Shown in pieces: positions 8,601-16,552 of a DNA stretch of 64,000 nt. The translations under genes were made by a program, and so were the position numbers. Below the pieces are notes generated by a model, which was not told the DNA's origin, did not search any database, and worked only from the letters and a program-made list of their open reading frames with translations. Location: the NCBI GenBank assembly GCA_964493325.1, contig CAZBMD010000002.1:1-64000 (forward strand), in the 5' to 3' direction. Positions within the stretch are counted from its first letter, which is position 1; every line of letters starts with the position of its first letter. The stretch is from CAZBMD01 sp964493325. GTDB lineage: Bacteria; Babelota; Babeliae; Babelales; RVW-14.

Positions 8601-8620
8601 CGATTGAATGCAATAAGGTC

Positions 8621-9133
8621 TTATTTACCTTCGGCAAAAAAGATCTCTATTTCTCGCTTGGCAGCTTCTGGCGAATCAGAACCATGAACAGCATTAAAGG
8701 TTATTGATGTACCAAATTGATGGCGCAATGTTCCTTCGGTTGTACTGTTACCCATGAGCGAGCGCCAGTCTGCAATAGCATTATTTTTTTCAAGGACCAT
8801 AACCACGCAAGAGCCACTGGTCATGAATGAAATAAGTTCATCAAAAAACTTTTTGCCGTTGTGTTCAGCATAAAATTTTTCTGCTAAATCCTTAGTCAGG
8901 GTTGTCTTTTTCATCTGAACAATGGTAAAACCTTCTTGTTCAATACGGTCAATAATCTTGCCGCAGTTTTTTGCTTTGATTGCATCAGGTTTGATGATTG
9001 CAAAAGTCGTTTCTGTGCCTGAAAAACTACCAAATTTTTTGCTGAATAGACCAAAATAGCCAAGGGCAATTAGTGCTCCTGCGGCAATAAGCGCAACCGC
9101 GACAGCCGTCCATGAATAAAACTTAATACGCAT
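8621..9133 (-). CDS. ndk: nucleoside diphosphate kinase with an N-terminal membrane anchor
   Basis: NDK transfers the gamma-phosphate between nucleoside triphosphates and diphosphates through a phosphohistidine. The catalytic core starts near residue 42 (TTFAIIKPDAI) and holds the Lys of KPDA, the Arg of GTLRHQFG and the catalytic His in NAVHGSDS. Unlike ordinary NDK (about 140 aa), it carries about 38 extra N-terminal residues: R2/K4, a hydrophobic segment of about 20 residues (10-30), then SKKFGS. No internal Met could start the core, and AAGGAAAGG sits upstream of the assigned ATG, so the anchor is real. The kinase domain is either membrane-tethered on the inside or displayed outside; charges flank both sides of the segment. 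Confidence 0.94.
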   Translation of the reverse strand: MRIKFYSWTAVAVALIAAGALIALGYFGLFSKKFGSFSGTETTFAIIKPDAIKAKNCGKIIDRIEQEGFTIVQMKKTTLTKDLAEKFYAEHNGKKFFDELISFMTSGSCVVMVLEKNNAIADWRSLMGNSTTEGTLRHQFGTSITFNAVHGSDSPEAAKREIEIFFAEGK

Positions 9134-9146
9134 ACTAAAACCTTTC

Positions 9147-9181
9147 CTTAAAAATAAAAAAGTGACCCGTGAGGATCACTT
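9147..9181 (-). terminator. terminator of the exported hypothetical gene
   Basis: Minus-strand stem AAGTGATCC/GGGTCACTT with a TCAC loop, then a T-rich run. One pair is a U-G wobble only in minus-strand RNA, which fixes the orientation. Confidence 0.75.
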
Positions 9182-9283
9182 ACGATAACAACTGAATAAA
9201 GTTTAGGGCATTTGTACAATCTGTACAGAAGTAATTGTTGCTAACTTTTGAGTTTAAAATATGTGTTGCAGGATTGAGGGTAA

Positions 9284-10636
9284 TTATTTTTCACGGACTT
9301 TTTCTAATATTTTAAACATCAATCGTTCATTCGCCAGAGTTCCGTCAGGGTATCCTTCTGGTGGTTTAGAAAATTCTATATTTTGTGGAGCAGTATCTGG
9401 GTCGCTTTTTTGAATAGGGTTTATTGGTCTTTGCTCGATTTGGTGACTAAAAATCTTTGCATCAGTATTGGTGTTTTCGTTTTTTTGGTGCTGAGGCAAC
9501 GGGGAGTGGTATGGGTTCTTCCAATTTGGAGATTGCCTATTAATTGCTGGTATTTGGGTTTTAATTGTCGGCTTTAGGGGAAGATTTTTTTGATTTGTAT
9601 AAGCTTGTTGAAATTTTGCCAACAGATTTCCCAACCAAGAAGTTTGTTTTGTTTGTTTGGTAGGACTTTCTTGTGAATCGGTGAATTTTGTAGATTTTCT
9701 AAAAAAGTTAATAACTCGCAGCAAACTAAAGCTTGGTGATTTTTCTGAAGAGTTGCTATAACGCGTTAGACTAACATCTTTTTTAATTGTGGCATCTGCG
9801 GTTTCATCTACTAAAGGTTTTGTAGATTCAAAATCTTTAGGGGGTTGAATTGCTTCTGGATATTCTGAGCCAGTATCATTATTTAGTTCTTCTGAGGGCT
9901 CAAAACTGACATTTTCTGCTTTTGTTTTTTCATCAGCTAAGGACTCAGGAGGTTGAGGGTTTGCATGAGTGATGATTATATTGTTTTCTTCATCTTGCAT
10001 TGTGGCAACTTCTTCAGGAGCTAAAGGTTTTGTTGATTCAGAATCTTTAGTGGGTTCATTTGCTATTGAATGTTCTGACCCAGCATCATTTAGTTTTTCT
10101 GAAGGCTCAGTTTCTTCAGCAGCAGGTTTGGCGTCTACAAGGTTTTGAGATTTTTCATTATTTTCAATGTTGGTTGTAAGCTCTTGAATTTTTTCAACAA
10201 TCTCTTCTCCAAGGTTATGATCAAGGTCAATTTTCTTATTTTTTTCCTCTATTTTGGTAAATTTCATAACATTTTGCAAAATTTTATCAAACTCATTTGG
10301 GTTTCTTGCATAACTCTTTACGGGGGAAATCTTTTCAAGTTTTAAATTTTGTTTGTGTTTATTATTCAAACAGATGAATGAGTTTTTATCTGTTATTACA
10401 AAAAGAGTAAGCTGTTTAGCTTCTGAAGATAGATAGCCCCAATCTTTGAGCGATTTATTTATATCAACATCATGCCCTGAATCAAAATGACTTTTAATTT
10501 TGTATATTAAGTTGATAAGGCGATCTTTTTTTTCCTCATTATTAACCAAGTTTTGCTCTATATAAACCTTAAGGTCAGCACTAAGGTTTCCAATACCCAT
10601 AAGGAAAATAGTTAAAAAGATTAAACGACGATTCAT
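9284..10636 (-). CDS. exported low-complexity protein of unknown function
   Basis: I recognise no family. Residues 1-20 form a signal peptide (hydrophobic LIFLTIFLMGIG, cleavage near LSAD). Residues 21-150 look helical and Lys-rich. The middle (about 165-290) is acidic, rich in E, S, T and P, and contains two copies of a roughly 40-residue repeat (EPSEKLND...STKPLAPEE and EPSEELNN...STKPLVDET). The tail is Q/N/P-rich and probably disordered. Such a layout suits a secreted or surface protein. It has its own terminator and lies upstream of the anchored NDK on the same strand. Confidence 0.75.
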   Translation of the reverse strand: MNRRLIFLTIFLMGIGNLSADLKVYIEQNLVNNEEKKDRLINLIYKIKSHFDSGHDVDINKSLKDWGYLSSEAKQLTLFVITDKNSFICLNNKHKQNLKLEKISPVKSYARNPNEFDKILQNVMKFTKIEEKNKKIDLDHNLGEEIVEKIQELTTNIENNEKSQNLVDAKPAAEETEPSEKLNDAGSEHSIANEPTKDSESTKPLAPEEVATMQDEENNIIITHANPQPPESLADEKTKAENVSFEPSEELNNDTGSEYPEAIQPPKDFESTKPLVDETADATIKKDVSLTRYSNSSEKSPSFSLLRVINFFRKSTKFTDSQESPTKQTKQTSWLGNLLAKFQQAYTNQKNLPLKPTIKTQIPAINRQSPNWKNPYHSPLPQHQKNENTNTDAKIFSHQIEQRPINPIQKSDPDTAPQNIEFSKPPEGYPDGTLANERLMFKILEKVREK

Positions 10637-10670
10637 TGTTTCCTTGTTGACATCGCAGAAGCTTTTAAAA

Positions 10671-10700
10671 TAAAAAGTGGCCAGGAGTGGCCACTTTTTA
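10671..10700. terminator. terminator of the histone-like gene
   Basis: A perfect 13-bp stem (TAAAAAGTGGCCA/TGGCCACTTTTTA) with a GGAG loop lies 30 bases past the minus-strand stop at 10731. Confidence 0.88.
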
Positions 10701-10730
10701 TAGCTTTATACAATAATGACTGAGTGAAAT

Positions 10731-11027
10731 TTACACTATTTGTATAGGTGTAACTTTTACTGCAGGCTTTTTAGTTACTCTTTTTTTAGCTACTTTACGT
10801 TTAGGAGCAGCTTTTTTAGCAGCCTTACGTTTAGGAGCAGCTTTTTTAGCTACTTTACGTTTAGGGGCAGCCTTTTTAGCAGCTTTTTTGGCTACCTTAC
10901 GTTTAGGAGCAGCTTTTTTAGCTACTTTACGTTTAGGAGCAGCCTTTTTGGCAGCTTTTTTGGCTACTTTACGTTTAGGAGCAGCCTTTTTTACTACTTT
11001 TTTCTTTGCAGCTTTTTTAACAGCCAT
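10731..11027 (-). CDS. histone H1-like, Lys/Ala-rich repetitive DNA-binding protein
   Basis: The protein (98 aa) is almost entirely Lys, Ala, Arg, Pro and Val, built from repeats of the type APKRKVAKKA, like the C-terminal tail of histone H1 and chlamydial Hc2. Such proteins bind and compact DNA without sequence preference. I start at the ATG at 11027 because AAGGAGAT lies four to five bases upstream; an in-frame ATG at 11087 has no such site. The DNA is a near-perfect array of about 27- to 42-base units, so the copy number may vary between strains. Ribosomal or nucleoid partners cannot be inferred. Confidence 0.85.
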   Translation of the reverse strand: MAVKKAAKKKVVKKAAPKRKVAKKAAKKAAPKRKVAKKAAPKRKVAKKAAKKAAPKRKVAKKAAPKRKAAKKAAPKRKVAKKRVTKKPAVKVTPIQIV

Positions 11028-11090
11028 GTCGATCTCCTTTTTTTTAAGACTCCTTTTTGGGATACTCTTCACTCTTTTCTTTGTCAATTT

Positions 11091-13733
11091 TTATGTCAGT
11101 CTTCCAATTCTAATTGTCGAAATATTACGAGGGTCACAAAACTTGCGCGCTACTTCGTTTACTTCTTCAATTTTTAGTATAGACAATAAACTAACCTGTT
11201 TGTCAAATAAATTAAAACTTAAATTGTATTTTTTTAGAAATAGAAAGGTGTTCGCCATATGTGTATTTGTCTCAAAAGCTTCTACTAATGATGACAAAAG
11301 AAGATTTTTCGCCATAACAAATTCATCTTCGGTAATTCCGTTTTCTTGCAGATTTTGAATCGTTTGAATAATTAATTCTTGAGCATTCTGTGTTTTATCT
11401 GCCGAAATAATTGTCTTGATAAACATCATGCCAGGTTCTTCTCGTGCGTTATACAAGAGCGATCCGCCAATGGCATAAAAAAGTCCGGTTTGTTCTCTGA
11501 GTTGAAATAATCGAGAGTGTGCAGATCCTGTGCTTCCGCCAGTTAAAATAATATCAAGAAGAGCAAGACTTAAATATTGTTCATCTGTACGCGAAATAGT
11601 TGGTGCAGCAAATGCAAGTACTACTTGATCGCGATTGATGGGGTGCGTAATAATTTGAGCATTTGCTGTTGGAACTGGAGGGTATGTTATAGTTGAAATC
11701 GTTGGTCCCTGCCATGCACCAAGAGCTTGCTCGACCATGCTTGGAATATCAAAATTTCCTATGTTTCCAACAATGACAAGGATTGCTTCCCGTGGACTGA
11801 TCAATTGTTTAAAGCATGATTGAATGTCGTCGATAGAAAGTGCTTTGATGCTTTCTTGAGTTCCGACAGTATTTTTGCTGTACGGATGATTTTGATAAAT
11901 ATGTATCTTTGCAAGTTGGTCAATAAAATCAGTTGGGTTATCCCAAAATTCACTAATTTCAGAATACAACTGCTGCTTAATTTTTTCTATCGTTTCATTA
12001 TCAAAGGATGGCTCTGTGAGCAATTCTTTAAAAACCAAGAGCGCTTGTGTGAGGTCGTCTGATAGGCATTTGATGCCCACAGTTTCGGTTGAAGCAGCAA
12101 GCATGATGCCGGCTGTTTCAAGGAAGGTATGAAAATCTTGCGAAGAACGTTTTGCTGTTCGATCAGTTAAAAGGCGTAGTAAAAAATTAAATGTCCCTTC
12201 TTTGTCTTTGGCGTCATAAAGCGGGCCGCCTTTAAAAGAAAGAATACAAGAAATATGTGATACCAAAGGATTATTGTGAACGATTAGTTGTAACCCATTT
12301 TCTAAAATGAATTCTTCTGGTTTGGGGTAAGAAAATTCTGATAGGGGAATAAACCCTAGAGAGTTAACCAGTTTCCCATCTTCAACCGGAGAGGTGCGAA
12401 CATGTTTTTCTAGGATAATTTGTTCAAGGTCATCAGACTCGCGTTGTAATTTTGCAAGCCGTGGGAGCTCTGCTTCTGGAAGAGGCAGTAGATATCCGGT
12501 ATGTTTGATCAGCGGTGAACAGTAGGTTTTAAAAAACAATTGCAGCTCGAGCGGATCAAGGCTCATCAGGTTTTCAAGGTAGGTTTCAATACCTTTTTCA
12601 TTACCTGTTGCAAGAACATAGGACCCAATTAAATTTGCCTGTTTTTCATAACTTTCTAGAAGACTTGAGTAGTCTAGGGCTGTTTTTTTACGAGCTGCTG
12701 TAAACTCCCACTCAGCAATGGGCATCGTGGCAAGTTTTGTTATTTCTTCATCGATGATTGATTCTATTTTTGCGATGTCGCTGATATTAAATGGATAGAA
12801 CGCGATTCCAAAAAGGGTTATTTCAAAAAAATCGAAAGAAAAGCTATCAATATCAGAGACCAATTTGTCTTGCTCTACCAGGCGTTTGTACAGGCGAGAG
12901 CTTTTGCCGCCTCCAAGAATAAGCGATGCGATATCAGAAATGTGCTGCTTGCCTTCGCGCATGCCAGGGACCGTGTAGAATGAACATGCCCACGGAGTGG
13001 TAACTTGCCTGTACAAGGTTACGGTTTTGCGAGCAAGATTGTGTTCAAAATAAAACTCTGATGAGACCGGCTCATGAGGAGAGGTAAGATGAGAAAAAGC
13101 TTGCTCTGCAAGTTCAAAAACATCTTCAGCTTTGACATCGCCAACAACGACTAGGGTAGCATTTTTTGGGTGGTAGTATTTTTTATAAAATGCGAACAGC
13201 GCTTCACGATCAAGTTTTGCAAGATCATATTTTGAGCCAATAACCGGGTAGTGATACGGATGCTCAGGAAATATTGCAGCCATGAGCGCCTCGATGACAG
13301 CGTTCTGGTAATCATCGTTGTACAGACGCAACTCTTCGATTACTGTTTTGACTTCTGACGCAAGCATTTGCGGATCAAAGCGCGCGGTTTGCATACATTC
13401 GGCAAAAACTCCAAGGGCATGATGCCAGGTATTGCTTGGCAGTCGAAAGACGTATGCGGTGTAGTCATGGGAGGTAAAAGCGTTGGAATAGCCTGCAAGT
13501 TTATGTGTAATCAGGTTAATATCAGTTTCAGATAAATTTTTGGTCCCTTTAAAAAGCATGTGCTCCATCAGGTGGGCCATGCCTTTTTCATGTACATTTT
13601 CATGTTTTGATCCAACGTTATACCACAGATGAGCTTCAACGCGAGGGATGTGGTTTACGGGCTTTACAAGGACGGTTAAGCCATTGGATAGCACTTTTTT
13701 TGCTATAGAAAAATGGGTTGAAAGATTGATCAT
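11091..13733 (-). CDS. M16 family zinc metallopeptidase, two fused M16 units
   Basis: M16 peptidases degrade peptides in a closed chamber formed by two homologous halves. The N-terminal half has the inverted zinc motif HLMEH (about 54-58) and the downstream glutamates EVKTVIEEL (about 127-135). The C-terminal half, from about residue 440, repeats the fold without the zinc motif but with the R/Y-type substrate region (GGSTGSAHSRLFQLREQTGLFY). At 880 aa it is a single-chain pitrilysin-like enzyme rather than a PMPBA/Ymx-type heterodimer subunit. There is no clear signal peptide. Only 63 bases separate it from the downstream histone-like gene on the same strand. Confidence 0.93.
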   Translation of the reverse strand: MINLSTHFSIAKKVLSNGLTVLVKPVNHIPRVEAHLWYNVGSKHENVHEKGMAHLMEHMLFKGTKNLSETDINLITHKLAGYSNAFTSHDYTAYVFRLPSNTWHHALGVFAECMQTARFDPQMLASEVKTVIEELRLYNDDYQNAVIEALMAAIFPEHPYHYPVIGSKYDLAKLDREALFAFYKKYYHPKNATLVVVGDVKAEDVFELAEQAFSHLTSPHEPVSSEFYFEHNLARKTVTLYRQVTTPWACSFYTVPGMREGKQHISDIASLILGGGKSSRLYKRLVEQDKLVSDIDSFSFDFFEITLFGIAFYPFNISDIAKIESIIDEEITKLATMPIAEWEFTAARKKTALDYSSLLESYEKQANLIGSYVLATGNEKGIETYLENLMSLDPLELQLFFKTYCSPLIKHTGYLLPLPEAELPRLAKLQRESDDLEQIILEKHVRTSPVEDGKLVNSLGFIPLSEFSYPKPEEFILENGLQLIVHNNPLVSHISCILSFKGGPLYDAKDKEGTFNFLLRLLTDRTAKRSSQDFHTFLETAGIMLAASTETVGIKCLSDDLTQALLVFKELLTEPSFDNETIEKIKQQLYSEISEFWDNPTDFIDQLAKIHIYQNHPYSKNTVGTQESIKALSIDDIQSCFKQLISPREAILVIVGNIGNFDIPSMVEQALGAWQGPTISTITYPPVPTANAQIITHPINRDQVVLAFAAPTISRTDEQYLSLALLDIILTGGSTGSAHSRLFQLREQTGLFYAIGGSLLYNAREEPGMMFIKTIISADKTQNAQELIIQTIQNLQENGITEDEFVMAKNLLLSSLVEAFETNTHMANTFLFLKKYNLSFNLFDKQVSLLSILKIEEVNEVARKFCDPRNISTIRIGRLT

Positions 13734-13838
13734 AAATCTTCTCGATGATTTCTTGTTAGAAAAATTATCTCATATCGACTACACTATACGGACTGTTAAT
13801 TATCTCATAATTGTTTTTGGTTTGAAGGAGGTATTGCA

Positions 13839-14459
13839 ATGCTGCTTTTACAGATACTCAAGCCTATCATTAAAAAAATCAAAAGTAGTAGATTTTTAAG
13901 TTTTATTGCCCGGTATGTTATTTATGGTCTTGTACGGTTACTTTTTCTTACCTACCGACTAGAAGCATCATTTCACCCATTGTTTAGGTTGCCAGTCAAT
14001 GAGGCACAAGGGGTTTTTTATTTTTGGCATCAAAATATTTTGAGTGGCATGTTCTTTTTTTTTAAAACTAAAAGTGTTGGGCATTGTATTATTAGCCCAA
14101 GTAGTGATGGAAAGATTGCTGGATTTGTTTGTCAGCGGCTTGGGTTTAATGTCCTATATGGCTCGTCACACAAGGCATCAATAGCACTTGTTAGGCAATC
14201 AATTGCAGCCCTTCGTCAAGATAAACGATTGTGTCTTGTTGGAGATGGATCTCGAGGCCCAGCATTTAAGCTGCAGCCTGGGATTTCTTATCTTGCTGAA
14301 AAATCTAACCTCCCTGTTTTTTTTGTTGATTGCAAACCATCATGGGCATTCACCTTTAAAAAAAGCTGGGATCAATTTAAAATTCCGCTTCCGTTTAGTA
14401 AAATTGTTGTTCGAGTGCATGAACCGGTTGTGCATCATCGTGACAATGGAACCGAGTAG
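13839..14459 (+). CDS. DUF374 lysophospholipid acyltransferase-like protein
   Basis: The pattern FYFWHQN, SPSSDGKIAGFVCQRLGF, LYGSSHKAS, VGDGSRGPAFKLQPGISYLA, then IPLPFSKIVV is typical of DUF374, a family related to lipid A/lysophospholipid acyltransferases. The usual His-x(4)-Asp active-site motif is represented by the FWHQN region. An N-terminal hydrophobic helix suggests inner-membrane association. A strong AAGGAGG lies eight bases before the ATG. priA starts six bases after the stop, so the two form an operon. The acyl acceptor is unknown; LPS synthesis is plausible given lpxC and lptD in this window. Confidence 0.85.
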   Translation: MLLLQILKPIIKKIKSSRFLSFIARYVIYGLVRLLFLTYRLEASFHPLFRLPVNEAQGVFYFWHQNILSGMFFFFKTKSVGHCIISPSSDGKIAGFVCQRLGFNVLYGSSHKASIALVRQSIAALRQDKRLCLVGDGSRGPAFKLQPGISYLAEKSNLPVFFVDCKPSWAFTFKKSWDQFKIPLPFSKIVVRVHEPVVHHRDNGTE

Positions 14460-14465
14460 TTTGCT

Positions 14466-16463
14466 ATGTTTGCCTATGTGCGGCTTTTAAGTGGATTTCA
14501 AGATCAGCTTTTGTATCGAATCTCTGATGAGCTTGTTGCTCAGGTAAAGCCAGGAACGCTGGTTCTTGTTCCATTCAGGTCTGGACAAGTGTCGGCGCGG
14601 GTAGAAGAAGTTTTACTAAAACTACCTGCAGATATTTCGTTTAATGTTCGCGATATTATTGGTCTTGAGCAGATGCCGCTTGATACCAATTTCGAGCAGT
14701 TTATCCGTACTATTGCGTCATTTTATCTTCTTGAAGAGCATCATTTCTTACAAAGAATTCGTTCATTTTTAAAAGAAGATAAAGCCGAAAAAATTGAGCT
14801 TTCAGGTCCGGAGCTTGTTGAAAATAATCAGGTTGTGCAGCTCACCGTCCAGCAGCAAAGCATTGTTGAGTATCTTGCTCCCTGCATTACTCAAGGTGTG
14901 TACGCCCCAACACTGGTGCATGGTGTAACCGGTTCTGGTAAAACCGAAGTGTATAAGCGGCTTATTGAGCAAGCTATTGCGCAGAATAAGTCGGTTGTTA
15001 TGTTGTTGCCCGAAGTTTCACTAGCTATGCAGTTTCAACGTCTTTTGACGCGCCATCTGCCCAATGTGACGGTGATTGGATTTCACTCAGCAACACAGGT
15101 AACGGAAAAGCGAAGATTGTGGCAATTGCTGCTTGCAGGCAAGCCTGTTTTGGTCATCGGCGTACATTTGCCTATTTTATTACCCATGAGCAATCTTGGT
15201 CTTATCATCATTGATGAAGAGCATGAGCAAGGATTTTTAGAAAAAAAGCATCCCAAACTGAATAGTAAAGAAATCGCGCTGTGGCGCGCAAAAATTTATA
15301 AAATTCCTATTTTACTTGGATCGGCAACGCCATCGCTTACTTCGCTGCGGAGTGTCGAAACAAATGGCTGGAAGTTTTTTCAAATTACCGAGCGCTTTGC
15401 CGGTAAATTTCCTGTCATTCAAAAAGTCTTGCTTACCCAGCAAGAGGGGCGTCGTCGAAAACACTTTTGGGTAAGCAAAGAGCTTGAGGCCGAAGTCCGC
15501 CGCGTGCTTTCACGTAAGGAGCAGGTGATCATCTATCTTAACAGGCGTGGGTTTAGCTTTTTTGTTCAGTGCAAAGAGTGCGGCTTTATTTTTCAGTGTG
15601 CGTCCTGTTCAGTCAGCTTGACTTTGCATCGAAACAAAAAGCAATCCGAAGTTCGCGATGTCTTGCGCTGCCACTACTGCGATTTTCAAAAAAATCTTCC
15701 GCCTGCTTGTCCTGAGTGCAAGGTTGGTGGCGATAAGTTACTCAAAAAAGGCATTGGGACGCAGCAAGTTGTCGAGATTTTTAAAAATCTTTTCCCCGAA
15801 GCCGTTATTGAACGAGCCGATCTTGATTCGACAAGCAAGAAGCGTTCGTGGGAAGAAACCGTTGCTCGTTTTGAGCGCGGAGAAATTAATATTTTGATTG
15901 GTACCAAAACCATTACCAAGGGGTATCACTTTCCGCGCGTGACACTTGTTGGCATTTTGTGGGCCGATTTAAATTTACACTTTCCGGTTTATAACGCGGC
16001 TGAAGTGACGCTTCAACAAATTATCCAGGTTGCAGGACGTGCCGGCCGTGGGTGCCTAGAGGGTAAAGTTATTATTCAACTTTTGGCCGATCATCCCGTT
16101 TTTGATTATGTTGATGAGCAACGTTACCTTGATTTTTGTAAAGAAGAGCTTGCCATGAGGCAGCTAGCACAATATCCGCCGACTATCCGTCTTGCGACCA
16201 TCGAACTAAGGCACAGCAAAGAAATTCAAGTTGATGCTGACGGTGCGCGACTAAAAGAATTTTTAGAAAATTATTCATCAGAGCACAATTTAGGAATAAG
16301 GGTCAACGGACCATGTTTACCGGTAGTTCACAAAATTGCATCGTATGAAATGCGGAATATAACTATTCGGGCTGCATCTTTTCAGGCGTTGCACCGCCTT
16401 TTAAAAGCGGTGCAACATCAGTCATTTGTCAGTGATATTTTTATCATGATTAGTCAGCAATAG
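14466..16463 (+). CDS. priA: primosomal replication helicase PriA
   Basis: PriA reloads the replisome at stalled forks. Present are an N-terminal 3'-DNA-binding domain, a P-loop GVTGSGKTE (about 155), the DEEH box in IIIDEEHEQG, eight zinc-binding cysteines in CxxC pairs between about 370 and 425, and the helicase C motif with QVAGRAGRG. The length (665 aa) is slightly short for the family but complete. The last 25 codons have a diverged duplicate at 19738-19815, beyond the LRR gene. The TAG stop and the bases after it (TAGCGCCGTTA) resemble the junction of that duplicate with ddl (TAGCGGTGTTA), suggesting that priA and ddl were once direct neighbours. Confidence 0.96.
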   Translation: MFAYVRLLSGFQDQLLYRISDELVAQVKPGTLVLVPFRSGQVSARVEEVLLKLPADISFNVRDIIGLEQMPLDTNFEQFIRTIASFYLLEEHHFLQRIRSFLKEDKAEKIELSGPELVENNQVVQLTVQQQSIVEYLAPCITQGVYAPTLVHGVTGSGKTEVYKRLIEQAIAQNKSVVMLLPEVSLAMQFQRLLTRHLPNVTVIGFHSATQVTEKRRLWQLLLAGKPVLVIGVHLPILLPMSNLGLIIIDEEHEQGFLEKKHPKLNSKEIALWRAKIYKIPILLGSATPSLTSLRSVETNGWKFFQITERFAGKFPVIQKVLLTQQEGRRRKHFWVSKELEAEVRRVLSRKEQVIIYLNRRGFSFFVQCKECGFIFQCASCSVSLTLHRNKKQSEVRDVLRCHYCDFQKNLPPACPECKVGGDKLLKKGIGTQQVVEIFKNLFPEAVIERADLDSTSKKRSWEETVARFERGEINILIGTKTITKGYHFPRVTLVGILWADLNLHFPVYNAAEVTLQQIIQVAGRAGRGCLEGKVIIQLLADHPVFDYVDEQRYLDFCKEELAMRQLAQYPPTIRLATIELRHSKEIQVDADGARLKEFLENYSSEHNLGIRVNGPCLPVVHKIASYEMRNITIRAASFQALHRLLKAVQHQSFVSDIFIMISQQ

Positions 16464-16552
16464 CGCCGTTAGAGCTACTCTTCCTACTTTCTTGTTTTTC
16501 CAGCTCAAAATTGAATAGCCTATTCTTATCTTTTTTTATTAAGGGTTAGTTT

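Noticed and set aside
8283..8620. The ridA-ndk gap as a small RNA locus because of its two strong hairpins
   Set aside because: The hairpins are explained as terminators and the sequence between them as relics of ndk and clpB coding ends.
10740..11358. Long open frames on the plus strand opposite the histone-like gene
   Set aside because: They are Phe/Leu-rich mirror images of the Lys/Ala codons, without a ribosome-binding site or protein-like composition.
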